Source: Scenedesmus sp. ARA3
Taxonomy: Eukaryota; Chlorophyta; Chlorophyceae; Sphaeropleales; Scenedesmaceae
Assembly: GCA_004335835.1 (NCBI GenBank)
Contig: RWJK01001918.1
Location: 49,121-96,330 of the forward strand
DNA: 47,210 bases
Reading direction: 5' to 3'
The notes beneath the pieces were generated by a model, which was not told the DNA's origin, made no database searches, and saw only the letters and a program-made list of their open reading frames with translations. Position 1 is the first letter of the stretch; each line of letters starts with the position of its first letter. Below are positions 22,301 through 34,000 of the stretch, piece by piece. The position numbers and the translations under genes were made by a program.

Positions 22301-24789
22301 CAAGCGGCTGAGGAACCTAGGCTACGGCAGCTTCGTGCTGCCAGACCTGCAGGTGAGTTGCTGCTGCTGCTGCTGCTGCTGCTGCATAAAATCGTGAATT
22401 GGTTGTCTCTGGGTAGTTTCTGTGGGGTTGGGGTGGGTGTGGTAGGTGGTTCAGGAACTTGGGCTATGGCAGCTTCGTGCTGCCAGACCTGCAGGTGAGA
22501 CTGCTGCTGCATTTGCTCTGAGGTCAGCTCTTCCGCACAATGCAATGCAATGCCTAGTGCATGCCTGTCGTTGTACGGCTGCACTACCTAAGCGTGTAGC
22601 AAGAGAGTGTCACAGCTGTCACATTGAACCTGGCTGTTGAAGCCGCCTGTACGCCTCTATGGCGATATGGCCGAGCAATGGATTGTGCCCTGCATTGGCT
22701 GCGCTTGCAGGATTGGGAGGACGAGCAGCTGCCGCCAGTTTTCGAAGGCCTGCTGCAGCAGGGCAACGCAGCAGGAGCAGCAGGCGGCGGCGGCGCTGCT
22801 GGCGGCAACGCAGCAGCAGCAGCAGGCGGGGCAGTGGATGACCCTTTGGGAGGATTGCTGGGGGCGATATTGGCACCTCAGGGGGGCTTCCATGCTAACA
22901 ACCAGCACGGGCATCACAACAACAATAATCACAACAATAACGACATGGATGACGTCAATGCAGCAGCAGCCGGTGGCGTAGACGCTGCTGCAGCAGCTGC
23001 TGCTGATGCAGATGATGTGCTGGATCAGCTGCTGCAGGAGCTGCAGCAGCACCAGCAGGAGCAGCAGGTGGAACAGCAGGGCCTGCAGCAGCAGCAGCAA
23101 GAGGGTCCTGCAGCAGCCTGGCAGGTTATCAACCCCTGGCAGCCAGTGGACTGGGGCATAGTGCCCAACATACCGCCTGTAGCTCAGCCAGCAGTAGCAC
23201 TACCTGTGGGGCTGCCAGCTCAGCTGGCAGGTCAGCAGCAGCAGCAGCAGCAGCAGCAGCCTGCAGGCGGCGCCCCTGCTGCTGCTGCTGCTGCATCTGA
23301 GCAGCCGCAAGCGCCGCAGCTGGCAGATGCGGCGATCCCATGTGCCTATGGTGATGTGCTGCGGGGGCAGCGTTGCCTGCGGAGCTTGGATGTGTGTGTG
23401 ACTGCGCTGTGCAAGGTGATGCGGTCCAGCAGCAGCGCCCTGGGGCAGCTACAGCAGCTGCGGTTGCACATGCTGGGGGAGGTGCGGCTGGCTGGCGGCG
23501 GGCTGCCGTGGCTGCCGCACCTGAGCAGGCTGGAGTTCTACCTGCCTGATGAGCGCAACTGGGGTGAGTGAGCTTGCTGTTATTGCTGGTTCGAGCTAGG
23601 TTATGTGTGGCGCACCCTGTCCTACGCGTGCTGTGACAGGTGATGTTTGCTTGGCTGACGGCAGCAGTTCATTTCGTGTTCTGTTGCTTTTGGGGTGTTG
23701 GTCAGCTGCGGCTGCACATGCTGGGGGAGGTGCGGCTGGCTGGTGGAGGGCTGCCGTGGCTGCCGCACCTGAGCAGGCTGGAGTTGTACCTGCCTGATGA
23801 GCGCAACTGGGGTGAGCGAGCTTGCTGTGTGGTGCTGTTCCGGAGGCATGCGGCGCTTAACAGCCGAGGGAGAGATATGCTGCTGTTTTGCTGTGTCTGA
23901 TTGTGCGTACGCCGCCTCCAACAATGGTGAAGACTCCGCATTGTGGATTGCGGCAATGTACACCCAACCTAACACACTTGACCAGTAAAATCCATTTCGT
24001 CATCTGATGGTTTGTCGTGTTATATGCCATGCTGCAGATGCTGACTACAACGATGACGAGGACATCGCGCTGTGGCAGAACCAGCGCAGCGTCACACACA
24101 TCACCATTCGAGGCACCTTCCATGCAGGGGGGTTCTTCGCACCGGGCCACCTCGACCGCGCACGGGCCGCCATGCCGCGCCTGCGCTGCGTGCTGTTTGC
24201 CAACTGCGGAGACTTACACAGTGACAGACTGCAGCAGGTCATTGATGCGCGGCTCGCGCCTCTGATTGTCCTGCAAGCATGTGGCGCAGATAGCAGCGCA
24301 GCCGGCAAGGCGGCGGCAGCAGCAGCAGCAGCGGCAGGGACAAGTGCCGGAGGTCCTGCAACTGCAGCGGCGGCTGCAGGAGTGCCAGATGTGGCTGGCT
24401 TGGGAGAGGCAGCAGGTGATGCAGCATCTGCTGCCGGCTCTGCTGCTGCTGCTGATTGGCTGGAGGGTGATTTGGGGCCGCTGGTGGATGGCATTGCAGC
24501 TGCAGAAAGCGGCGCAGGCAGCAGCAGCAGCAGCAGCGGCGGCAGTGGGGTTCAACACATGGAAGAAGATCCCCTTAGCCAGGATGCTGATCTGGCAGCA
24601 GCAGCAGCTGAGGCTGAGGCTGCTGCTGCTGCTGATGGTGCTGATGCTAGCAGTGCCCAGCAGCTGGTGAGTGAGGCTGTGGTGCGGCGGATGGCAGGTG
24701 CTGCTGCTGCTGCTGGCGTGACGCTGCAGTGGGTGGGTGCTGTGCAGCCATGGAAGGCGTGGCTGGATGAGGAGGCTGGCTGGCAGTGA
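19364..24789 (+). CDS. F-box-like / leucine-rich-repeat protein
   Basis: Exons: 19364-19689, 20083-20176, 20439-20629, 20954-21890, 22135-22221, 22711-23563, 24038-24789; 1079 residues with consistent phases. The N-terminus (FTDLPKPFWQHLLRKLD, then SLRASSREIATLI) looks like a degenerate F-box. Irregular leucine-rich repeats follow (LQQLQCLRMTLHCT; LTELSLSLPLLLS; LTQLVLKAV; LCSLKLLVGHWQL), and one late repeat (LRLHMLGEVRLAGG) with HLSRLEFYLPDERNWG. Between them lie glutamine-, asparagine/histidine- and alanine-rich linkers (exons 4, 6, 7). Such F-box/LRR proteins usually select substrates for SCF ubiquitin ligases, but the F-box call is tentative and the target unknown. Introns after exons 5 and 6 and before exon 4 hold near-intact copies of the neighbouring exon ends. 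The stop is followed at once by a GGCAGTGA-rich array. Confidence 0.78.
20824..20890 (+). repeat. Echo of LRR gene exon 4 start with acceptor
   Basis: TGCTGTCCTGCAGGCTATGG and about 45 further bases repeat the real edge at 20942-21010. The copy soon meets an in-frame stop, so it is not the working exon. Confidence 0.9.
22285..22500 (+). repeat. Two echoes of LRR gene exon 5 with donor
   Basis: The exon end (NLGYGSFVLPDLQ codons plus CAGGTGAG) recurs at about 22287-22355 and 22446-22498, after the real exon ending 22221. A CTG run (22359-22385) lies between them. Confidence 0.92.
23701..23825 (+). repeat. Near-perfect echo of LRR gene exon 6 end
   Basis: About 115 bp repeat 23453-23575, with only a few changes, one of which turns FYLP into LYLP. 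The copy has its own CAG acceptor-like edge at 23705 and donor at 23812. Confidence 0.93.
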
Positions 24790-25470
24790 CGACAGGCAGT
24801 GAGGGGCGGCAGTGGGCCGGCAGGGGCAATCGGCAGTGATGGCCGGCGGACGCCGAGTCGCTGCATGAGCTGGCAGTGAGCAGGCAGTGAGCAGGCAGTG
24901 AACTGGCAATAACCGGATACCAATTCACTCAGTGGGCCGGCAGTGAGCAGGCCAGGAGCCGGCAGTGAGCTTGCATCTTTTATTTGCATTTCGCTGCCAG
25001 CTAAGCAGCACATCACATCTTGTATCTTCCAGGACCACAGCACTGCAGCATTGTTTTGTGGCTGGCAGAATGCATAGGGATTTGGTGTATCAAGCAGTAT
25101 GCTGGTGTGTAGCCTCAGTGCTTTGTTGCCTCTGAGGCACGGTGTGCAGCCGTGGAGGGCGTGGCATGATGAGGAGGCTGGCTGGCAGTGACGGCCAGCT
25201 GTGACAGCCGGCAGTCTTCCGACTTACTCAGTGACAGAGTTAAGAACGGCAGTGACCCGGCAGCGGGGCAGTGAGCCAGCAGTAGGCCGGCCGTCACTGA
25301 GTCACTCAGTGGGCCGGCCGTCAGCAGGCAGGGAGTCGGTAGTGGGCCGGCAGTTGCTGGATTACCAAGTCAGTGGGCCGGCAGTGAGCGGGCAGGGGGC
25401 CGGCAGTGAGCCGGCGTCTCTGAATTGCATTGCGCTGCCAGCTTGGCAGCACATTGTATGACGCAGGATG
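24790..25470. repeat. Degenerate GGCAGTGA/GCCGGCAGTGAG array in two blocks
   Basis: Blocks at about 24790-24970 and 25185-25425 are built from imperfect, irregularly spaced copies of GGCAGTGA, often extended to GTGGGCCGGCAGTGAGC. The second block is preceded (about 25138-25195) by a copy of the last 60 bp of the LRR coding sequence (compare 24738-24800). Each block is followed by a matching segment (24986-25023 and 25425-25465). This shows a ~440-bp tandem duplication of the gene's 3' end. Confidence 0.8.
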
Positions 25471-26990
25471 ACATACACTGCCGCAAACAATCTTGTTTGG
25501 TGGCCAGCAGGATAGGAGGTTAGCATGTTGATGTGTCAAGCAGTGGGGTCTGCGATTCCTGGTGTGCAGCTGCAGTAGTTTGTTTGGCCTCTGTGCAGCC
25601 AGGAGGACTTGGCCGTATGATGAGGCTTCATCGCAGTGGAGGCACGGCCCCACACCGCATTGCAGGCAGCTTGTTTGTATAGTACATTGTGCATATGTGT
25701 TGAAGTGCACTGCATTCTGTTGATATAGCCAGCAGGCGTCATTGTGTGTGGTGTGTACCAGACAGATTGACTGTGAGCATTGGACAGTTGACTAAGGTGT
25801 GGCATCGACAGCGCTTTGTGCGTATGGGCTGTGCAGCTGTGCAGTACATCACCGCAGTGCATCTCTGCACACAGAGGGCCAGACTTGCAGCCACATTGCA
25901 CCATACAAGTCATGTCACCAACTCCTGCCAAGGGTGGCAGATTGATAGATGTGCATTTCAAGGAGTGCATGACACCGGCTAGGGAGTTGTGATGCGTTGC
26001 GTGTATGGACGCTGCAGCAGACGTGCATGCTGAGACTTGCAGGTCGCTCCCATGGTATGGTTTGAGACTGACTTGCAGCATTGCTGCCTCTGGTTCAGGT
26101 CGGTGGCAAGTGTTGAGGTGCTACTGCCCCCCGATGCTCATCCTCCTTAGGTGTTGGACTGTGTCCATGTGTGGATGTCTCGCATGTGGAGGCACCACAC
26201 TCCCAACACCACCGTTCATCAGCCATGGCTGAATACTGACCAGTATTCAATGAGACTCAGCTTGTATTACATGCCGGCTCCGTATTGCCATGTGTGTGCC
26301 CGTTGCTCAGTGGTACACAGCCACTGCAATTCTGCACAATTGTAACGCCGTTTTGACACACGTGTGCACTGCTGTTGTCGTCTGCTCTTTTATGCTTGCC
26401 AACCACATCGTGCACGGCGCTACCTGTGCTGGCCCTGCCTATGAATTGGTTGTTTCGATGCACCCTGCTTGTTGCAGCGCATGGACTTGTGCTGCTCTGG
26501 TGCTGGCAGAGCCCCTTCTAGACATGCCGCAGACATAAGGTTGCATCCAGCTATTGCAACATGTTTGTTCTGCAACCTTGAGTACTGCCTGGCACTGCTC
26601 ATCTGTCACAGATTCTCCGTGCACCTTGCGCGGGTGGCAGATGTCAGGTGGCAGCAGCCTGCTGGCGGCCAGTTTGTACATGGCTGTGATTGTTGTCATA
26701 TGAGTTGTGGTTTGAATGTTTTGCGACGTCTTTGTGTGAAGTTAACGCGGTTGACTGATAGCTGTGGTCATTTGAACACCTGCAACCCATTGGAACCCTA
26801 AGGATGGTCATAACTCGTTGATGTCGTATCCAATGACGGTTTGATATCAACACTTGTCGCGTTCGATAGGGCTGCGATCGCCAGCGCTTGGATTTATGTG
26901 GCCACAGTAGCACCAAGTACAACACCAGCAGCAACACCAGCAGGTTGCAGGAGCAACTCCGCGAGCAGACAATTTGCAACAGCTTATATC
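25471..26990. other. Intergenic stretch, no gene recognised
   Basis: About 1.5 kb between the LRR gene's repeat array and the NYN-domain gene. The left part (25500-25640) still shows weak similarity to the repeated 3' end of the LRR gene. Beyond that only short frames with many stops are seen, with no domain or element ends recognised. The promoter of the NYN gene should lie near 26800-26990. Confidence 0.45.
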
Positions 26991-27583
26991 ATGTTTAATA
27001 GGTCATCTTTGCGTTGTGGTTCCAGCCAGAGGGGTCCTGGCGTAGTACGCGCAAAGCAGCAGCGGGTGAGCGAACGAAAGCCAGCCCCAGTTCAAGCGTG
27101 CAGCCGCAGCCAGCAGCTGCATTGCCATTTGGTCTGGTGAAAAGCATCCAAACATAACTCAGTCCTGTACTCTTTATGCATAATTCAGCATTAGCTGCTG
27201 CCTGGTGGGCAATTGCCCTGCATCAACAGCAGCATCAGTGCTTCTTGTTCTGATCTCTTTCCCTACTTGGCTGACGGCCTCAATCTGCTGTATGCCTGCC
27301 CCTGCGGTTGATGCTGGCACAACAACAACAGCAGCCAGCAGAGCCAGACATCCCGCCTCCTCCACCCACAGTAGCCCCTCCCCAGGGCCCAACTCGCAAG
27401 CCCCTGCCGCGCAGCGCATACAGACAGGCCAGGAAAACCGAAGAGCAGCGCGAGCAGGAGCGAGCACAGGCAGCAGCAGCAGCCAAGTCAGCAGGCGCAA
27501 CGCATTACCTAGACAACCAGGCCTTGCAGGCACGCCATGCAGCAGTGTCTGCAGGCGGCAGCTCATCGCTTGCAGGAAAACTG

Positions 27584-27616
<33 letters not shown>

Positions 27617-28282
27617 AGCCGCTCTGGGTTTCACAGTGCTGCAAGCATGGCTGCTGTAACTGTCATTGACGGCTACAACTTCCTGCACTACCACCCAACC
27701 ACCAAGCAGATGATGAAGTTTGACCAAGTTGACCAGGCTCGGGCGATGCTGCACAAGCTGCTTGCTGCGTACGCAGAAGAGCAGCAGCAGGAGTTTCGGG
27801 TGGTGTACGACGCCACCACAGTGTCTGCTTCTGGTAAGGACAGGGTCTACTCAATTGGCAACCATGTGCAAGTCATGTTCAGGGCAGGCCATGATGCTGA
27901 TAGCGTCATTATCGACGCAGTGAAGGCCCTGCAAAAGCAGGCAGCAGCAGCGGCAGCAGCAGGCTTGCCTGTGCGCGGCAGTGCAGGGCAGCGCGTAACA
28001 GTAGTCACAAATGACAGGCGCATCCAGTCCGCGTGCAGCGAGGCAGATGTGCTCTGCCAGGGTAACGCGCAGCTATCAAGGGACCTGCAGCAGCTAGAGA
28101 ACCGGCTGGCCAGCTTCAACCAGGGGGTGAAAGTGGACAACCCAGCTGCAGCAGCTGCTGCCGTGGCAGCAGCTGCAGCAGAGGGCCGGCGCAGGCCGGC
28201 AGCCCTTGGCGCTGCGCCAAGCATCCACCAGGATACCTATGCGTGGGCGAAGAGGGTGCTGCGGGCAGATAAGGTTGCTGCA

Positions 28283-28316
<34 letters not shown>

Positions 28317-28543
28317 GCAGGAAGCAGTCGCGGCACCGGCAGCAGCAGCGGCAGCAGCAGCAGCGGGCTCACAACCCTGAGCAGCTGCTCTCAGATGAGG
28401 AGCTGCTGCTGAAAGCAAAGGCAGCGGTGGCAGTAGAAGCAGCAGCAGAAGCAGCAAGCCCAGCACCCCGCGGCATTGCAGTTAGCAGCACTAGCCAAGC
28501 ATTAGATGACCTGCTGAGGCTAGATGACCTGGATGACTTTTAG
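26991..28543 (+). CDS. YacP-like NYN-domain ribonuclease, probably plastid-targeted
   Basis: Proposed exons 26991-27065 and 27332-28543, 428 residues. The NYN (PIN-like) domain spans about residues 134-290 with the expected acidic motifs: VIDGYNFLHY, FRVVYDATTV, HDADSVIIDAVK, VTVVTNDRRIQSAC, followed by a GNAQLSRDLQQLENRL helix. This order matches bacterial YacP/Rae1, a ribosome-associated endoribonuclease, and plant chloroplast homologues. Exon 1 (MFNRSSLRCGSSQRGPGVVR) is rich in Ser/Arg and ends VVRAKQQR, resembling a plastid transit peptide and its V-x-A cleavage site; it joins in phase 0 to a proline-rich stretch. Without it, ATG 27311 would open the large exon directly. Polyalanine and polyserine runs flank the domain, and an acidic tail (LLRLDDLDDF) ends it. 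The domain call is firm; exon 1 and plastid location are inferred. Confidence 0.83.
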
Positions 28544-29190
28544 GTGTAGAGTGAAAGCAGTAAGATCTCCACCCAGGGTGCAGAGGCAGAGGCAGAGCAG
28601 CAGCGGCGCACTTCAGGTCAATGAATGCGTCTAGAAGCCAGCAAGGCAGTCGTCACGTATTGCTGCAGTCCCCGCTCTTGCAGTGCACCTCCCTCACATC
28701 CCCCTGCAAAATAAGACACTGCGGTGCTGGATTCCTGGTGCCCACTTGCGCCCTGGCCACAGACAACCGCCGGCCTGCTGGCTTCCACGGATCAATTAAT
28801 CGCATCCACTCATGGACCTGGTGAGTAGGATCTCGTCCAGAGGTGCAGCAATGGCAGCGAAACAGCAGCTGGGGACGTTTGTTCGCAACCTACGCGCAGC
28901 AAGATGTGGCGTCTGTGTCAGCATTGTGGCATGCTGTGATTCAACTGGTCAATCAGCCGTTCAGCTCTTGCTGACGCTGTGAGCAATTGATGCTGTGGCT
29001 CCCACCCACCAAAGCTGCATGCGTGTCGTATCAATACGTCTGCATGGCACCCTATCGCTTTGCAATGATGTTCAGCAAACGTGGCTCGCCATTCACCCGA
29101 CTCTGCCACAACCTGCCCCTGCCCTGTATTGTGTGCAGGCGGGACTAGCAGCCCGTGCACATCTTGCATGTGTCTGGCCGCCCATATGAC
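28544..29190. other. Region after NYN gene, no gene supported
   Basis: Holds the 3' region of the NYN gene. A frame from ATG 28624 runs 67 codons to 28824, with a GTGAGT donor-like site near 28817, but no partner exon of matching phase or family was found. Not enough to call a gene. Confidence 0.4.
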
Positions 29191-29559
29191 GGTAGCTGCC
29201 GGTGCTCTCACAAGCAGCAGCAGCAACAGCAGTAGCAGCAGCAGCCATCTGACAGGTTTGGTAGCAGCTACCAACATGCAGCTGGCAGTGCCAGGGATGC
29301 TTGCGGCACGCTGGCGCCTACGTTGGCAATCGCCACCGCAGTGGTGTCAGGGCGTGTGGCCTTGGCTGCTGGCAGCGTGGCAGCTGACAGCGCTGCAGAA
29401 CTTGACAGCTGGCAGTCAGCTGCCTGCCTCACGCTGCCACCTGGCGCACACAGCTGGCTTGCAAAGGCACTGCCCGCACTATTGTGCTATGTCAAGCAGC
29501 TGAAGCTTAGCTGTTCTGCGCTGAGCGCTCCTGAGCAGAGTAGCGGCTCGCTGGGCTAG
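29190..29559 (+). CDS. Possible unrecognised coding stretch (doubtful)
   Basis: Two overlapping + frames stay open here, one ending near 29503 and one at the TAG at 29557-29559. The second (SGRVALAAGSVAADSAAELD, then LPPGAHSWLAKALPALLCYV) has an alanine/leucine composition like real proteins in this window. The region begins with a serine-coding AGC run (about 29215-29250). No ATG or splice context fixes a start and no domain is recognised. It could be the last exon of a small gene, an echo of a gene elsewhere, or noncoding. Confidence 0.22.
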
Positions 29560-30636
29560 CATCTGAGGCAGGGTCGGTCTCGAGATGTATTGTATTGTAT
29601 TGGTGCGGCCGTCAGTCATGGCAGCCTGCATGCGCTCCTTTGTATGGAGTAGTTACCGGTGGTTGCTTTGCAAATTGAGTTGAGTTGTACGCCGTTCGGA
29701 CCGTGTTTTGTATGTTACATGGCGGCATGCTCCTCGAGCTGAGGCTGTTCTTGGTAACAGTAACACTGGCAAGAGGCATTCCACAGCAGAATAGCAGTGG
29801 CTGTAACAGACGGCCAGTTCTCTCACTGGTTGTCACTGATTGTCACTGAATCTCTTGTAACTTCAAAAATGTGAAGCTGTGTCACCGTGTTTTGGGGCTG
29901 CTGTGTCACCCGTGTTTCGGGGCTTTGGGTTGAGCTTGGACAACTCAAAATACCTTCCCAAGTACCTCCAAAGTAGTGACGTAAGCACTTCCAGTCAAGA
30001 TGACGTACTAAGCACAGAGCAACATCCAGCTTTGACTCGCCATCTCTGCAGCACAACAGCTGCAGCGAAAGCAAGCAAAAAAGCACGCAAAGCACGCGCA
30101 CACATGCAGCCATATGCCACAGTTGCGGCAGACAGAGTACAGATCGCAACAGCGGCGCACATGTGTTAACGACCATACAATGTGCACGTCATATTCATGC
30201 ATGCCAGTCAAACGACGCATGCTGGTGACTAGTGCACACACGCCTTCACAGCACTTCAGTACGCCGCCTGTACCATGCAGTACACCGTGAACACCACATG
30301 TGTGTGTGCTGCGCAGCATGTATCGCCACTTGCCAAGGAATGCCTCCACAGCACGCAAACGCCGCTGACTGGCATGACACGATTGCAGCAGCAGATAGAT
30401 TCACAAAGTGACTTTGCCATGACTATGTGTGTGATGACAAAAACTGTATCTCGAGACGATTTCTGCAGCCGCCTGGAGCCTGGTACATTGCAAAATTTGC
30501 ATTGCAAAGTGTTCCCAATTGAGACCAGCATTGCACAGCCACATGCCGCTGCTGCTGCTGCTGCTACTGTGGCTTTGCGACGAGTGCACACATGAACAGA
30601 CTACAGGAACATCAGCAGCTGCGCCAGCAGCAGCTG
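29560..30636. other. Intergenic stretch with short direct repeats, no gene
   Basis: About 1.1 kb downstream of the minus-strand SEC12 gene. It holds two copies of a ~24-bp unit around GTGTCACCGTGTTTTGGGGCT (29879-29928) and a GTCACTGATT-like repeat (29826-29852). No frame resembles a known protein. Confidence 0.45.
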
Positions 30637-31023
30637 CTACAGCTCATCATGCTGCTGCCTATACAGCTCATCCGGCAGCACCTCAGCTGCACGCTGCAGC
30701 CATTCACAGGCCTGCGGCTGCAGCCCCTCGCTTCTGCGGCTGCAGCGCCAGTTGCATGTGCTACAGCTCATCATGCTGCTGCCGTTGCAGCTCATCTGGC
30801 AGCACCTCAGCTGCACGCTGCAGCCACTCGCAGGCTTGCGGCTGCAGCGGCAGCGCTCCCTCACGGCTGCTGCAGCTGCAGCTGAGCTAGCTACATGCGC
30901 TACAGCTCATCGTGCTGCTGCCTATACAACTCATCTGGCAGCACCTCAGCTGCCTGCTGCAGCCACTCGCACGCCTGCGGCAGCGCTCCCTCGCTGCAGC
31001 AGCAGCTGCGCCAGCAGCAGCTG
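30637..31023 (-). repeat. Three downstream copies of the SEC12 HDEL-encoding 3' end
   Basis: Read on the minus strand, the sequence encoding ACEWLQRAAEVLPDEL...HDEL and its TAG stop recurs with stops at 30900, 30761 and 30637, beyond the gene's own stop at 31024. Spacings are 124, 139 and 124 bp. All four copies keep the HDEL codons and the stop. Confidence 0.85.
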
Positions 31024-34000
31024 CTACAGCTCATCATGCTGCTGCCTATACAGCTCATCTGGCAGCACCTCAGCTGCACGCTGCAGCCATTCACAAGCTT
31101 GCGGCTGTAGCGGCAGCGCTCCCTCGCTGCTGCCGCAGCGCTGTACAATATCTGGCCGCTTGTGGTACTGCTGCAGGTACTGCAGTGCTGTGTATGGTAG
31201 CGCCTCTGGGTGCTGGTAGAAGTGCAGCAGCGCGGCGGCTGCCAGGCACAGCAGCAGGAACAGCAGCAGGCTGCGCACAGCAGCGCCTCTGCAGGGCACG
31301 CAGCAGCAAATACGCAAAGTTGAGATTCAGGCGGGCGCAGCAGATGGATGATGTAGGGCTGGGCAGGCGTATGACTTTGTGGTGCCTAACAGGTGGTGAG
31401 GTGGTTGAGGTGGTTGACATGATTAGGTGCTGCTTGTAGCGTTGCTGCTGCAAGGACATGCAGTGGTTGTGTGGCATCTCTGTGCGTCACTGACATGCCA
31501 AGCTGAGCTGGCGCCATGCCGCATGCGTTGCAAGTGCATACGCACACAGATCAAACAAGCAGATGTTCATCCTGTGAAAGCAGCCAGACAGCGACTCACA
31601 TGCCAGCTGCGAGCCATGCCACATGGCACGCAGATGCACAAACACGCAAGCAACACCAATGCGCGCCCAGCGTGAACTGATTGACTAGTTGTAACAATCT
31701 GATCACTCAGACGGTGAATGACTCACATGCCAGCTTCGCGCCGCGCGACTGTCTCCATCACGTAGCAGTTGGCGTCACCTCCCACCGCGATGACGGCGCT
31801 GTTGTCGGCGTTGAAGCTGACGCTGCTCACAAACGCAATGCTGGCCATCGCCTCTGACTTCATCATCAGTGTGTCGCTGTGGTACACCTGGGCAGCAGCA
31901 GAACACAACAGTTTGAGATCCAGATCAGCTGTGAGCGCTCTAACTATGGCATCAACGTTAACCCGCAGCATGCCGTCCGAATAACCCGCCGCAATCCACT
32001 GATGATGCTATGCACACAAAACCTTTCTGCCGTCACCCTTGCCATCTATGCTTATCCATCTATCCTTTCACATCTAGTACATGGGAATCCCCTGCCGCCC
32101 CACCCCACCCCTCACCCGCAGCATGCCGTCCGAGTAGCCAGCCGCAATCCACTCCCCATGCTTGCTGATGTCCATTGCCGAAGCAGGGCTGTTGTTGGCC
32201 TTGACCTTCTTCAGCAGCGGCCACGGCTTGCCTGGGCCCTCTGGGGGCCCATAGGCCACCAGGTATGAGCCCTGGTCTTTGCCCATGCGGTAGTTCACAA
32301 GAGCGAACAGCAGCGGCTGCCCGCTGCGCGCCCAACAGCAGCGCGCGAAGACGCACTTGGCTTTGTCTGCGCGGGACAGCATGTGGACGGGAGACGGCAA
32401 TGTGGTCAGAAGTATAATTTTTGGCACAACAGCACGCCAGGTAGGAGCCACGCCACCAGGTATGAGCCCAGGTCTTTGCCCATGCGGTAGTTCACAAGAG
32501 CGAACAGCAGCGGCTGCCTGCTGCGCGCCCAGCAGCAGCGCGCAAAGACGCACTTGGCCTTGTCTGCAGGGGAAACAGTGTACAGCAGGTGATAAATGGA
32601 GCGTTGGACAGGTGGCAGCAGCGCGCAAAGGCGCACTGGGCCTTTGCTAGAAGGCGGGGGGCACAGCAGCCGGATGGATGGAGAGAAACTTAGAAATCAT
32701 AGCAAGTCAGCATAAAGAAACTGGCACTTGCCACAGCCGTGAATGTCCACGGCTTGTAGACAGCGACAACAGCGACCATGCAGGGCAACAGGATGCATGC
32801 TACAGGTTCTGCAAGCATGCTTGCGCGCTGTGTGAGCCAAAGCCACCTCCCTCACACAGCTGTGCATTCATAGCACACAGCATGCACTTTGCCAAACACA
32901 AGAGCGTGATTCGCACATACCTTTGGGTGGCTCCAGCGTTGCCACAAGCTGCTGCTGGTTGGCGCGCACCTCCCAGACGCGACATACGCCGTTTCCACCA
33001 ACAGTCGCCAGCAGCTCAGCGCCTGACGGCTGCTGCTGCTGCTGTTGCTGCAGGATTGCTGCTGCTGCTGTGTGGGGGCAGAAGTCCACATCCTTGACCT
33101 CTGGATCATCAAGCCTGCCAGGTTTAAGATGTGAATAGGCGGGTGGTGCATGAGTGCTCATGTCAGGTGGCAATTCCACGCATCCTGTGCCTTTCCAGTC
33201 CAGAGGATTGGCTATTTCCAGCTGATGACATGTCTGAAAAAGGGGCACTGGGTCACTGCCTGTTAGTCACCCTTGCTGACGTGCAACAGCGCTTCAGCGA
33301 CAAAACTGCACAATGTGCAGCAGAAATGCAAACAGGCAGGTTAAGGATGCAGTTGCCAACTAGGATGCGGTTACCAAAACACAAACAGCAGGCACCCCAA
33401 TTGCCACACTCACTTCAATACCCCCAGCTCCATGTGCATCATACTGCAACAGGCAGCACAACTGCTCACAGCTACCAATTTCAAACCAGTAACCCGCATT
33501 GCCACACTCACCTTCCATGCCACCAGCTCCCCCATGCTGGGGTAGGCAATGCCCTGCACGCAGCTGCCAACAATCACCCGCATTGCCAGTTTCAAATGAT
33601 CACTTGCAGTGCCACACTCACTTCCATGCCACCAGCTCCTTCATGCTGGGGTAGGCGATGACCTGCACTGTGCTGTTCTCCCTGAACGACACCGCCAGCA
33701 TGTTGCCCCTGCTGTTGAAGCGCATCGCAGCTACCTCGCCAGGAATGCCAGCCAGTGACTCCTGGAAAGCAGCTGCACAGCGCAGCCAGAGCAGTGGAAA
33801 ACGAGCAAGTATGAGAGCAAGCCCGGAGCAGTGCAGGTGACAGTCTGCCCAGGAATGCCAGCCAGCGACTCCTGGAAAGCAGCTGCACAGCGCAGCCAGC
33901 GAAGCGACAAGCAAGCAAGTATGAGAGCAAGCACAGAGCAGTGCAGGTGTCAGTCTGCCCAGGAATGCCAGCCAGCGACTCCTGGAAAGCAGCTGCACAG

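Noticed and set aside
28624..28824. Small plus-strand frame with a GTGAGT near its end
   Set aside because: No downstream exon of matching phase or any family resemblance was found.
30275..30595. Plus-strand frame opposite the SEC12 3' flank
   Set aside because: Mixed composition without domain; adjacent sequence is repeat-derived.
30592..31439. Long plus-strand alanine/leucine frames opposite the SEC12 terminus
   Set aside because: They are the antisense of the HDEL-end tandem copies and of the last SEC12 exon, produced by CAG/CTG richness.
32074..32628. Reading SEC12 as one long exon through the echo (184-codon frame)
   Set aside because: It would duplicate the same propeller strand, and the upstream part is the intronic echo; phase with the preceding exon fits only the 32366 edge.
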